In this document: positions 1 to 7,315 of the stretch, in pieces | Layout of the letters: the number at the start of each line of letters is the position of its first letter | Numbering within the stretch: the stretch's first letter is position 1 | Assembly: GCA_050260215.1 (NCBI GenBank) | Contig: JBLNBU010000168.1 | Location: forward strand, 1-10,338 | From: JBLNBU01 sp050260215 | GTDB lineage: Bacteria > Pseudomonadota > Alphaproteobacteria > Rhodospirillales > Magnetospirillaceae | Reading direction: 5' to 3' | Length of the DNA stretch: 10,338 nucleotides | The notes under the pieces: model-generated | Told to the model about the DNA's origin: nothing | Database searches by the model: none | What the model saw: the letters and a program-made list of their open reading frames with translations, nothing else | Program-made: the position numbers and the translations under genes

Positions 1-38
1 TCGCTGCACTCGTATGGTGGCTCAAATGAGTCCGGACC

Positions 39-464
39 CTAGGGCCTGCGGACGGTGTTGCCCCAGTATTCGAGCACCGCATGCATGAAGCGGAACAGGT
101 CGTCGACGTCGCTGGGCTTGGTGATGAAGCCCGACGCCCCCATGCGGTAGACGTCCTTGACGTCCTCGGTGGCGCAGGAGGTGGTCAGCACCACCACGGG
201 GATGGAGGACAGCCCCCCGTCCTCCTTCATCGCCTTGAGCACGTCGTAGCCATTCATCTGCGGCATGTTGAGGTCGAGCAGGATCAGGTCGGGGATGCGC
301 TTGCCCTCCGACCGCTCGCGCTGCAACAGGCCCAAGGCCTCGCGCCCGTTGGCCGCGGTCATGACCTGGCAGGGGATCGGCGCATGGGACAGCGCCATGC
401 GGGTCAGCTCGATGTCGGCCGGCTCGTCGTCCACCAGCAGGACGCGGAAACTGTCTTGTGTCAT
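39..464 (-). CDS. Single-domain response regulator, Rcp1-like (CheY-type receiver only)
   Basis: A 141-residue protein made of one receiver domain with no output domain. The phosphorylation site is complete: acidic pocket D12/D13, phospho-acceptor D64 in ILLDLNMP, switch residues T94/T95 and conserved K116 in TKP. The long beta3-alpha3 region and the YRMGASGFITKP end resemble the Rcp1 group, regulators that partner phytochrome-like histidine kinases. Its ATG overlaps the stop of the upstream histidine kinase by 4 bp (ATGA at 461-464), which suggests translational coupling and that this is the kinase's direct phosphorylation partner. With no DNA-binding or enzymatic domain it probably acts by protein contact or as a phosphate shuttle. 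A longer open frame upstream of 464 lies inside the kinase gene and is not used. Family assignment is secure; the target is unknown. Confidence 0.93.
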   Translation of the reverse strand: MTQDSFRVLLVDDEPADIELTRMALSHAPIPCQVMTAANGREALGLLQRERSEGKRIPDLILLDLNMPQMNGYDVLKAMKEDGGLSSIPVVVLTTSCATEDVKDVYRMGASGFITKPSDVDDLFRFMHAVLEYWGNTVRRP

Positions 465-2800
465 GGCTTCGGTGCCCCTGCCGGCAAGGTAAAGTTGAAG
501 ATGGATCCGCCCGCCGGTGCCGCCTCGATCCAGATGCGGCCACCGTGCAGGTCGACGATCTTGCGGCACACCGCCAGCCCGATGCCGGTGCCTTCGTAGG
601 CATCGGCGGGCACCAGGCGCTGGAACACCTGGAAGGCCCGCTCGCGGTCGTCGTCGTTGATGCCGATGCCGTTGTCGGCGACGCTGACCACCCACTCGCG
701 GCCGCCCTGCCGCCAGCCCACCTCGACCTTGGGCGGGCGCTCGGGGCTGCGGTACTTGACGGCATTGCCGATGAGGTTCTGGAACAGGCGCATCAGGTCC
801 AGGCGCGAGCCCCTCACCGTCGGCAGCCCGTCCTGGACGACGACCTCGGCGCCCGACTCCTCGATCTCCATGTTGAGGTTGAGCAGGCTTTCACCCACCA
901 CCTCGGCCAGCGGCACCGCCTCGAAGTCGGGACGGCCGCGGCCAATGCGCGAATATTCGAGCAGCCCCAGGATCAGCCCGTCCATGCGCTTGGCGCCCGA
1001 CACGGCAAAGCCGATGAAGGTCTTCATGTCCTCGGACAGGTCTTCGCCCAACCGGGTCTCGATCAGGCGCAGGTAGCTCGAGATCATGCGCAGGGGCTGG
1101 CGCAGGTCGTGGCTGGCCACATAGGCAAACTGTTCCAGCTCGGCGTTGCTCTCGGCCAGCTTGCGGCCCTGCAGCGCCAGGTCGCGCTGGGCAGCCTCGG
1201 CCACCTCCTTGGCGGCAACCACCTCGCGGCTGGCGAGGTCGCGGTCCATGGCGGCGCCGATCCAGCGGGCCAGCAGCCGCATGAACTCGGCGTCGCCCTC
1301 GTCGAATTCGTGGTCGTAGGGTTCGGGCGAACTGAAGTTCACCGTGCCGAACACGGTGCCGCCCACCATCACCGGAATGCCGATATAGGCCTCGAGGTGG
1401 AAGGCCTGGTAGCACGGGTGCCCGGCATGGGCCGACACCGCCATGTGGGGAATGGCCACCAGGTCGCCGGTATCCATGACCAGGGCGCAATAGGTCTGCT
1501 GCAGGCTGAACCGCTGCCCGTCGGCCAGCTCCGAGCCATCGGGTGCGGCGTGGTGGATCACCGTGTAGGTGTCGCCGTCGATGCGGCTGATGATGCCCAC
1601 CGGCAGGCCCAGGTGGCGGCTGCCCAGGGCCAGCGCCTCGACCAGCTGGTCGCGCAGGTCGGCATGCGCGGCCGCGGCGATGTCGTTGAGCGCGCGCAGG
1701 CTGTCGTAGTGGTGCTCGACCAGCCGGGTGCGTTCCTCCAGCATGTCGGCCTTGTTGGCCAGCTCGGCCTCGCTGCGGCGCAGGCTGACCAGGGCGTCCT
1801 CGCGCTTGCCGATCAGGCGGCGGATCCACACCATCAGCCCGGCGGCCAGCATGGACAGCAGCACCGAGCCGCCGCCGATCACCGTCGCCCGCTGGCGCCA
1901 GGCCGCCAGCACCATCTCCTCGGTGGCGACGACGATCACCACCAGGGGATAGTCAGGCACGCCGTGCACCGCGGCGATGCGGAAGCGGGTGTCCGAGGGA
2001 TCGACCAGGCGGGGCTCGCTGGTGATCACGCTTTCCTCGCCCGACCGGAATGCCTTCAGCGCCGGTTGGTCGGGAAAGATCTTGCCCATGGACTCGTCGC
2101 GGTCGGGAAAGCGGGCCAGCATGGCGCCGTCGGTCCGGTACAGCGAGATGGCGCTGAACTCGCTGAAGTTCACCGCCTTGTAGAAGTCGGCGAAGAACGA
2201 GCTTTCGATGCCGGCCAGGGTCAGCCCGATGGTCTGGCCCGCGGGCGCCTTGATCTTGCGGGTCAGGTAGAACGTCCAGCGCCCGGTGCCGCGGTTCTTG
2301 ACCGGCACCGACAGGAAGAACTTCAGGTCCGGGTCGGTGACGTGGGCGCGGAAATAGTCGCGGTCGGCCAGGTTGATGGGCGGCGGCGGGTACGACCGGG
2401 TGAAGTTGACCACGTCGCCGTTGGCGGCAACCACCGTGGCCACGTCGATCTGCGGCACCCCGCTGGCCTTGTCGCGCAGCATGTCGAAGGTGGCGCGGGT
2501 GCCGAGTTGGGTGCGCAAGGCGCGGTCGCTGTCGACGCCAAGCTCGGCCACGCGGTCGGCGATGGACTTCTCGACCAGGTCGGCGGCCTTGATGGACTGG
2601 CCGGCATGCTCGGCCAGCAGGCGCGACAGGCCGATCAGGTTGGAGCGCCATTCCTCGATGGCCTGGGCGCGCTGCACGTAGATGGTCGCCGCCGCCACCA
2701 CCAGCAACAGGACGATGAAGGCCGAGCCGACCTCGACCACCACCCGGGCGGTGGACCGACCGGCCGGTTTCGCATGGAGGCTGGCGGCGGGGGCACCCAT
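461..2800 (-). CDS. Membrane sensor histidine kinase: dCACHE-GAF-HisKA-HATPase
   Basis: A 779-residue kinase, ATG at 2800. Order: short cytoplasmic N-terminus; membrane helix about 20-43; periplasmic double-Cache-like sensor about 45-300 (contains the DRDYF signature at 146-150); second membrane helix about 304-327; coiled linker about 335-365; GAF domain about 368-520; second coiled stretch 520-556; HisKA with phospho-acceptor H564 in ASHDLRQPL; HATPase with N box N675-N679, G1 DNGIGI 709-714 and G2 GTGIGL 737-742. All catalytic motifs are intact, so it should be an active kinase. The HisKA type resembles phytochrome-class kinases, which fits the Rcp1-like regulator immediately downstream. 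The GAF domain shows no obvious bilin-binding context, so I do not call it a phytochrome. The Cache domain probably senses a small organic ligand outside the inner membrane; which one cannot be read here. It starts 4 bp after the chemoreceptor gene ends, so the two are co-transcribed. Confidence 0.93.
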   Translation of the reverse strand: MGAPAASLHAKPAGRSTARVVVEVGSAFIVLLLVVAAATIYVQRAQAIEEWRSNLIGLSRLLAEHAGQSIKAADLVEKSIADRVAELGVDSDRALRTQLGTRATFDMLRDKASGVPQIDVATVVAANGDVVNFTRSYPPPPINLADRDYFRAHVTDPDLKFFLSVPVKNRGTGRWTFYLTRKIKAPAGQTIGLTLAGIESSFFADFYKAVNFSEFSAISLYRTDGAMLARFPDRDESMGKIFPDQPALKAFRSGEESVITSEPRLVDPSDTRFRIAAVHGVPDYPLVVIVVATEEMVLAAWRQRATVIGGGSVLLSMLAAGLMVWIRRLIGKREDALVSLRRSEAELANKADMLEERTRLVEHHYDSLRALNDIAAAAHADLRDQLVEALALGSRHLGLPVGIISRIDGDTYTVIHHAAPDGSELADGQRFSLQQTYCALVMDTGDLVAIPHMAVSAHAGHPCYQAFHLEAYIGIPVMVGGTVFGTVNFSSPEPYDHEFDEGDAEFMRLLARWIGAAMDRDLASREVVAAKEVAEAAQRDLALQGRKLAESNAELEQFAYVASHDLRQPLRMISSYLRLIETRLGEDLSEDMKTFIGFAVSGAKRMDGLILGLLEYSRIGRGRPDFEAVPLAEVVGESLLNLNMEIEESGAEVVVQDGLPTVRGSRLDLMRLFQNLIGNAVKYRSPERPPKVEVGWRQGGREWVVSVADNGIGINDDDRERAFQVFQRLVPADAYEGTGIGLAVCRKIVDLHGGRIWIEAAPAGGSIFNFTLPAGAPKP

Positions 2801-2804
2801 GGCG

Positions 2805-4514
2805 TCAGGCCCTGCGGATCGAGACGAGGAACTGCTCGGCTTCCGCGCGCAGGTCGTCGACCGCCGCGGCCAGGCCCTTGGCGCTCCAGATCACGCGGAC
2901 CGTGCCGGCACAGGCCTGGGCCGAGGCCACCGACAGCTGCGAGACGCTTTCCGACACCACCTCGGCCTGGACGGCGACCTCGTCGATGTTGCCGGCAATG
3001 TTTTCCGCTGCGGCGGTCTGCTCGTGCACCACCTCGGCGATGGAGCGCGAGATCTCGTCCATGCCGCCGATGGTTTCGACCACGCCTGCGATGCTGGCAT
3101 GCATCTCGCCGGCCGATTGCCGGACCGCGGCGACCTGGCGGGTGATCTCCTCGGTGGCCGTGGCTGGCTGGTTGGCCAGGTTCTTGACCTCGCCCGCCAC
3201 CACGGCGAAGCCCTTGCCGGCCTCGCCGGCGCGCGCGGCCTCGATGGTGGCGTTCAACGCCAGCAGATTGGTCTGGGCGGCGATGTCGTTGATCAGGCCG
3301 ACGACGTCGCCGATGGACTGCACCGCTTGGGCCAGCTCGACCATGCGCTCGGCGGTGCCGCCGACGTCGGCGACGGCCTTGCGCGCGATTTCGGTGGAGC
3401 GGCCGACCTGGACGGCCACCTCGGAGACCGAGTGGGCCAGCTGGCGGGTGGCGTCGGCGGCCATGGCCGAACGCTCGGTAGTGATGCCGGCCGCCTTGCC
3501 CACGTCCAGCGACCGGCCGCCGCTGCGTTCGGACCGCTGGGCCATGTTCTGGGCGGTCGAGTGGATGGCGGTGGTCGACTTCTCGACCTGCTCGACCTTG
3601 GCGTGGACGGTGGCCTCGAAGTGGTCGGCCATGGCCTCCAGCGCCTCGCGCCGCTCGCGGGCCGCCTGCTCGCGCTGCTGGTCCTGGGCCTCGCGCAGGC
3701 GGTCGGCGTCGATCATGTGCTCCTTGAACACCTCCACCGCCCGGGCGATGTCGCCGATTTCGTCGCGGCGGCCGGCAAAGGCGATGTCGACCCCGGTGTC
3801 GCCCTCGGCCAGGCGTCCCATCACCCCCATCATCCGCCCCAGGGGAACGACGATGACACGGCCGAAGATCCACCACACCCCGGCCACGGCGCCGGCAGCG
3901 GCCAGGGCACCGCCGCCCACCAGCAGGGTGATGATCTTGCCCAGCTCGGCCCTCTCGACCTCGCCCGACAGCGAGCTGGACAGCACGGCGATGACCTCGC
4001 CGTCGCCCAGGCCCATGGCGCCGTGGCAGCTGTAGCAGACTTCCTGGCGGGCGCCGTCGGTGACACCCAGCACGATGGGCATGGAATAGCGATAGAAGCC
4101 GCCGACGAACCGCCCCACCGGCCGGCCGGTGGCCAGCGCCTCGCGGTCGACCTCGTCCTGGGCCAGCTTGGGCGCGCGCTCGGGCGCGGTGTCCTTCATA
4201 TGGGCGGCCACCTTGGGCCCCCAGACGCTCCACACCTTGCCGGGATAGTCGACGTTGCGGCTGTCGAACCAGTTGTTGAAGACGCTGATGCCGATGTTGT
4301 CGCCGTCCTCGGGCCGCTTGGCCATGACGTTGAGGATCAGCGCGTGCAGCGAGGTCATCTCGTTGACGCTGAGCTGGTGCAGCTTGCGTTCGACCGCCGC
4401 TTCCTCGTAACGCAGGATGACCGCCACCACCAGGGCGATCAGGACCACCACCCCGAAGCCAACGACCACCATGAAGCGCTGGCGCAGGCGCAAGTCATGC
4501 CATCTGCTCACCAT
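2805..4514 (-). CDS. Methyl-accepting chemotaxis protein with periplasmic heme-c (CXXCH) sensor domain
   Basis: A 569-residue chemoreceptor. Membrane helices at about 14-34 and 194-216 enclose a periplasmic domain of about 155 residues. Near its C-terminal end is C160-Y-S-C163-H164, a classic heme-c attachment motif on the side of the membrane where cytochrome c maturation works. A CXXCH just before a final beta strand (GEVIAVLSSSLS) is the layout of DUF3365/Tll0287-like and Geobacter heme-PAS chemoreceptors; that family match is from memory and moderate. H57, H105, M106 and M144 are possible distal ligands. HAMP covers about 217-270 and the signalling domain about 290-560. The conserved hairpin tip is at 408-449 and includes AAQTNLLALNATIEAARAGE. 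There is no C-terminal CheR-binding pentapeptide. P450 follows the hairpin where Thr or Ser is usual. It lies 19 bp after the STAS gene and 4 bp before the kinase gene, so it sits in the middle of an operon. Likely role: redox, oxygen or NO sensing for taxis or a chemosensory pathway. Confidence 0.93.
   Translation of the reverse strand: MVSRWHDLRLRQRFMVVVGFGVVVLIALVVAVILRYEEAAVERKLHQLSVNEMTSLHALILNVMAKRPEDGDNIGISVFNNWFDSRNVDYPGKVWSVWGPKVAAHMKDTAPERAPKLAQDEVDREALATGRPVGRFVGGFYRYSMPIVLGVTDGARQEVCYSCHGAMGLGDGEVIAVLSSSLSGEVERAELGKIITLLVGGGALAAAGAVAGVWWIFGRVIVVPLGRMMGVMGRLAEGDTGVDIAFAGRRDEIGDIARAVEVFKEHMIDADRLREAQDQQREQAARERREALEAMADHFEATVHAKVEQVEKSTTAIHSTAQNMAQRSERSGGRSLDVGKAAGITTERSAMAADATRQLAHSVSEVAVQVGRSTEIARKAVADVGGTAERMVELAQAVQSIGDVVGLINDIAAQTNLLALNATIEAARAGEAGKGFAVVAGEVKNLANQPATATEEITRQVAAVRQSAGEMHASIAGVVETIGGMDEISRSIAEVVHEQTAAAENIAGNIDEVAVQAEVVSESVSQLSVASAQACAGTVRVIWSAKGLAAAVDDLRAEAEQFLVSIRRA
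4023..4037 (-). other. Heme-c attachment motif CYSCH in the chemoreceptor
   Basis: The codons TGC TAC AGC TGC CAC on the minus strand encode residues 160-164 of the chemoreceptor. Both cysteines and the histidine needed for covalent heme c are present. The motif is in the segment between the two membrane helices, predicted periplasmic. Heme attachment itself is inference. Confidence 0.85.
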
Positions 4515-4533
4515 GCCAAGGCCTCGCGGGTGA

Positions 4534-4839
4534 TCAGGGCAGGATTTCGAAGGTTCTGCCGGCGTCGGTCAGTTCCAGCAGCCGGGCGACGGCGCCGTTG
4601 GGGGATTTCAGGCACAGCCGCGCCCCCTCTGCCCCCAGGTCTTCGTTGGCGATGAACAGCAGCCCCAGCCCCACCGAGTCGATCGAGGCCAGGGACGACA
4701 GGTCGAACACGACCCGGCCCACCTTGGCTCCGGCAACCTTGTCGAGAATGGTGTGGAAGGCCTCGTTGGAGGCGAAGTTCAGCTTGCCGTCCAGCGCAAC
4801 CGTGACCGTGTCCGCCGACTGGGTGATCTTGTAGTTCAC
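4534..4839 (-). CDS. STAS-domain anti-sigma factor antagonist (SpoIIAA/RsbV-like)
   Basis: A 101-residue single STAS domain. The conserved loop IDSVGLG at 53-59 holds S55 at the position that is phosphorylated in SpoIIAA and RsbV, so it should be switchable by a kinase/phosphatase pair. Known role of the family: the unphosphorylated form binds an anti-sigma kinase or another target and releases its partner. I chose GTG at 4839 over the ATG at 4881 because a strong ribosome binding site (AGAGGGG) lies 5 bp upstream of the GTG, the STAS fold begins directly after it, and the ATG at 4881 abuts the 20-bp palindrome with no ribosome binding site. It is the first gene of the four-gene unit and lies next to a SpoIIE phosphatase gene, its probable activator. 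No RsbW-type kinase is visible, so the other half of the switch lies elsewhere or differs. The target could be a sigma system, a c-di-GMP enzyme or a chemosensory protein. Confidence 0.9.
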   Translation of the reverse strand: MNYKITQSADTVTVALDGKLNFASNEAFHTILDKVAGAKVGRVVFDLSSLASIDSVGLGLLFIANEDLGAEGARLCLKSPNGAVARLLELTDAGRTFEILP

Positions 4840-4844
4840 GCCCG

Positions 4845-4852
4845 CCCCTCTC
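4845..4852 (-). promoter_or_regulatory. Ribosome binding site deciding the GTG start of the STAS gene
   Basis: Minus-strand GAGAGGGG lies 5 bp upstream of GTG 4839. The alternative ATG at 4881 has no such site, so this supports the shorter 101-residue product. Confidence 0.7.
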
Positions 4853-4882
4853 GTCTTCCCCGGGGCGTCGCCACACCCCATT

Positions 4883-4902
4883 CCTAGGGCATATACATTA
4901 GG
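4883..4902. promoter_or_regulatory. 20-bp imperfect palindrome, copy 1 (putative shared operator/promoter element)
   Basis: The plus strand reads CCTAGGGCATATACATTAGG. The ends CCTA/TAGG and the central ATAT are symmetric; 7 of 10 base pairs across the dyad match. It is AT-rich against a GC-rich background. The same 20-mer with one change (position 15, A to C) is at 7316-7335. It lies 43 bp upstream of the STAS start and 48 bp after the stop of the SpoIIE gene, so it is placed to control the STAS-chemoreceptor-kinase-regulator unit. I cannot fit a convincing sigma-70 -35/-10 pair around it. It may be an operator, or the core of an alternative-sigma promoter. Confidence 0.65.
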
Positions 4903-4950
4903 ATTATGTCAGGAAAAACGCAACCAATACCTGCCCCTCGCGCCGGGCGG

Positions 4951-6165
4951 TCAGCCGATCAGGTCGTCGTCGCCGCCGGCCGCCCCGGTGCGGGTGATGC
5001 ATACCGCGGTCAGGTCGTCGTCCAGCGGCTTGACCACCTTGTCGAGGAAGCGGCTGACCAGCCCGTCCACGTCGATGCCGCCGTCGTCCTGGTGGGCGAA
5101 CTTGACGAACTCGGCCAGCAGCGCCTCGCCCACCATGTCGTCGCCGCCCACGAGCTTGGATTCGGTCATGGCGTCGCTGTAGAGGAACAGGCTGGACCCC
5201 GCGGGGAAGGGCAGCACCCGGTTGGTGTACTCGGTGGCGGCCGCGATGCCGAGCGGCAGTCCCGAGGTGTCGATCAACTCGACCTCGCAGCCGGGAACGA
5301 ACAGCATGGGCGGCGGCGCCCCCGCCGCCGACCAGGTCAGGGTCCCGGCGACGGGATCGATCAGCGCCAGCACGATGGTGGCGTACTGGCCGCGGGGCAG
5401 CACGCCCTTCAGGGTGCGGTTCAGGTGGCCCAGGGTGGCCGCCGGATCGGCGATGTGCCCGTTCTGCTCGGAGATCAGGGTGTGCAGGCGAAAGACGTTG
5501 AGCGCCGCGCCCACCCCGTGGCCGGAGAAATCCATCAGGAAGGCGGCCAGGCGCCCCTCGGTTCCCTCGAAGCACCCCCACAGGTCACCGCCGATGTCGG
5601 AGCACGGCTGGAAGTGGCCGCGGATGTCGATGCCGTGGGTCTGGCGATAGCGCTCGAGCCGGTCGGCGCGCGGCAGCAGGTCGAACTGCATGGAGCGGGC
5701 CAGGGACAGTTCCTCGGCCATGCGGTCATATTCGGCGGCCAGGGTGTCGGCCAGGGCCAGGCGCTCGCGTTCGCTGCGGAAGCGGTAGATGGCGTATTGC
5801 AGGGTGCGGGCCACGGTTTCCGAGCCGGCCTCGCCCTTCACCAGGTAGTCCTGGGCCCCCATCTCGATGGCCTTCTCGGCGACACGGGGATCGTCCAGGC
5901 CGGTCATGATGACGATGGGCAGCGGCGGCGCCGCCGCCTGCAGCCTGGGCAGGGTGTCGGCCGAGCCCGAATCGGGAAGGCTGAGGTCGAGCAGCAGCAC
6001 GTCGAAGGACGCACTGACGGTCAGCCGTTCGATGGCCGTGGCCAGGGTGGTCTCGTGGATGACCACGAAGCTGGGATTGAGCGACTGGCGCAGGGCGTAG
6101 GAAATCAGCTCGGCGTCGCCGGGATCGTCCTCGACCAGCAGAACCCTCAGCCGTTGCTGGGCCAT
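4951..6165 (-). CDS. Response regulator with SpoIIE/PP2C-type serine phosphatase output
   Basis: A 404-residue cytoplasmic protein. Residues 1-125 are a receiver with acidic D13/D14, phospho-acceptor D60 (VLLLDLSLPD), T88 and K110. A coiled linker (about 128-160) leads to a PP2C/SpoIIE phosphatase domain (about 175-392). Its metal-binding acidic residues are all present: D190 and D194 in SDIGGDLW, D212 in MDFSGHG, D331 in YSDAMTE, and D383/D384 in DDLTAV. Family knowledge: phosphorylation of the receiver controls dephosphorylation of a STAS antagonist. The obvious substrate is S55 of the STAS protein encoded next downstream. Unlike HsbR-type regulators it has no C-terminal HATPase kinase domain, so it can only provide the phosphatase half of a partner switch. 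The start is ATG 6165, preceded by GGGAGGGG; the frame stays open upstream but that stretch lies over the HD-GYP gene. It begins 17 bp after the HD-GYP stop, in one operon. Confidence 0.94.
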   Translation of the reverse strand: MAQQRLRVLLVEDDPGDAELISYALRQSLNPSFVVIHETTLATAIERLTVSASFDVLLLDLSLPDSGSADTLPRLQAAAPPLPIVIMTGLDDPRVAEKAIEMGAQDYLVKGEAGSETVARTLQYAIYRFRSERERLALADTLAAEYDRMAEELSLARSMQFDLLPRADRLERYRQTHGIDIRGHFQPCSDIGGDLWGCFEGTEGRLAAFLMDFSGHGVGAALNVFRLHTLISEQNGHIADPAATLGHLNRTLKGVLPRGQYATIVLALIDPVAGTLTWSAAGAPPPMLFVPGCEVELIDTSGLPLGIAAATEYTNRVLPFPAGSSLFLYSDAMTESKLVGGDDMVGEALLAEFVKFAHQDDGGIDVDGLVSRFLDKVVKPLDDDLTAVCITRTGAAGGDDDLIG

Positions 6166-6168
6166 CGT

Positions 6169-6176
6169 CCCCTCCC
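6169..6176 (-). promoter_or_regulatory. Ribosome binding site deciding the start of the SpoIIE-type regulator
   Basis: Minus-strand GGGAGGGG, with core GGAGG 5 bp before ATG 6165. It fixes the start right at the beginning of the receiver domain and rules out a 100-codon upstream extension. Confidence 0.8.
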
Positions 6177-6182
6177 GGCCGC

Positions 6183-7298
6183 CTAGGTGCGGGCGTCCAG
6201 CAGCATGTCCCGGAACAGGGACAACAGCTGCATGTCCAACTTGCCCGGCATTTCCTCCGTCATGACGTGCAAGGCATCCTCGGCGTCCATGGCCGGGCGG
6301 TAGACGCGGCGGTCGGAGAGCGCGCAGAACACGTCGACGATGGCCGCCATGCGCGACAGCTCGTTCAGTTCCGCCCCCTTGAGCCCCGAGGGATAGCCCG
6401 ATCCGTCCAGGCGCTCGTGGTGCTGCTCGGCGATCATCAGGACGTTGCGCGGCAGGTCGTCGCACTTGCGCAGGTAGTCGACGGTCACCGCCACGTGGCT
6501 CTTCATGCGCTCGAACTCCTCGCCGGTCAGGCTGCCGGGCTTGTTCAGCACCTCGTGCGGGATCGACATCTTGCCGACGTCGTGCAGCAGCCCGGCACTA
6601 CCCAGCAGCGACAGGTCGTTGCCCTTGAGCCCGATGGTGTAGCCGAACAGCAAGAGCAGGGTCGCCATGCCCAGGCTGTGGGCGTACGAGACGTTGTCGT
6701 GGTCGCGCACCCCGTTGAGGATGCCCTTGTACTCGCGCATGCCCACCGCCTCGACCAGCGGGCCGCAGGCCTGGGTGACCGAAGCATAGGCGATCGGCTC
6801 GCCCTTCTCGATGACGTCGCTGATGCTGTTGAACACGTCCATGGTGTTGACCAGCGCCGAGCGCTGCAAGGTGGGCAGGGTGTCCCACTTGCGCTCGACC
6901 GCCCGGTTGATCTGCTGGGTGATCGCCCCGATCAGGGCGCTGCGCCGGTAGGGCTTGAGCAGGAAGGCATCCGCCCCGGCGGTCGCCGCCAGGCCGCGGA
7001 TGCCGCCGTCCTCGCCATTGCTGGTGAAGATGACCGGGACGTCGGTGAACACAGGGTCGCGGCGCATCTCGCGGACGAAGTCCAGCGCATCCTGCGGCCC
7101 GGCGCCGCGGTCGACCACCACCGCGCACGGAGGGGTCTTGCGAAGGGCCGTCATGGCGATGCCGGTGTCGGCCCAGCTAGCGACCCGGTAGAACGACGTC
7201 AGCGCCTGCTCCACCTGGACACGGTGCTTCTCACTGGTGTCGACGACGCCGACCAGCACCTGACGAGAGGTTCCATCCATGAACGAGGAGTTGGGCAT
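6183..7298 (-). CDS. Receiver-HD-GYP response regulator, predicted c-di-GMP phosphodiesterase
   Basis: About 371 residues from ATG 7298. The receiver (about 14-135) has D20, phospho-acceptor D63 in VVVD, S93 and K115 in LLKP; only one acidic residue is obvious in the N-terminal pocket, so phosphorylation may be weak. A helical linker (135-200) leads to an HD-GYP domain (about 200-360). This has LLHDVGK at 237-243, H268 in MKSH, the paired HH at 293-294, and DGSGYP at 298-303, so the metal ligands and GYP motif are intact. Family knowledge: HD-GYP enzymes hydrolyse c-di-GMP to pGpG or GMP and promote motility over attachment. The start is uncertain: TTG 7307, ATG 7298 and ATG 7280 all lack a good ribosome binding site, and translation may be leaderless or weak. 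It heads a two-gene unit with the SpoIIE regulator, 17 bp downstream, with palindrome copy 2 just upstream. Confidence 0.92.
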   Translation of the reverse strand: MPNSSFMDGTSRQVLVGVVDTSEKHRVQVEQALTSFYRVASWADTGIAMTALRKTPPCAVVVDRGAGPQDALDFVREMRRDPVFTDVPVIFTSNGEDGGIRGLAATAGADAFLLKPYRRSALIGAITQQINRAVERKWDTLPTLQRSALVNTMDVFNSISDVIEKGEPIAYASVTQACGPLVEAVGMREYKGILNGVRDHDNVSYAHSLGMATLLLLFGYTIGLKGNDLSLLGSAGLLHDVGKMSIPHEVLNKPGSLTGEEFERMKSHVAVTVDYLRKCDDLPRNVLMIAEQHHERLDGSGYPSGLKGAELNELSRMAAIVDVFCALSDRRVYRPAMDAEDALHVMTEEMPGKLDMQLLSLFRDMLLDART

Positions 7299-7315
7299 CG
7301 CGACCAATATACAAG

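Noticed and set aside
1..38. Possible hairpins just downstream of the last gene (CTCAAATGAG at 21-30; GTCCGGAC at 30-37)
   Set aside because: Stems are short, loops are too small and no T-tract follows in the visible sequence. I see no gene in these 38 bases.
458..3145. A very long open plus-strand frame (895 codons) opposite the kinase and chemoreceptor genes, and another at 2682-4655
   Set aside because: Both are antisense to genes with complete, well-conserved domains. Their products are low-complexity (rich in Gly, Ala, His, Asp, Arg, Pro), as GC-rich antisense frames produce, and they match no family I know.
4879..4881. ATG at 4881 as start of the STAS protein
   Set aside because: It has no ribosome binding site, touches the palindrome, and would add 14 residues outside the STAS fold; GTG 4839 has a strong site.
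4903..4950. Terminator after the SpoIIE regulator gene (a TTTTT run occurs on the minus strand near 4915)
   Set aside because: No convincing GC stem directly precedes the T run. Transcription from the HD-GYP unit may run into the STAS unit.
6166..6465. A 100-codon N-terminal extension of the SpoIIE regulator
   Set aside because: It lies over the HD-GYP coding region, encodes Arg/Gly/Pro-rich filler, and ATG 6165 has an excellent ribosome binding site right at the receiver domain.
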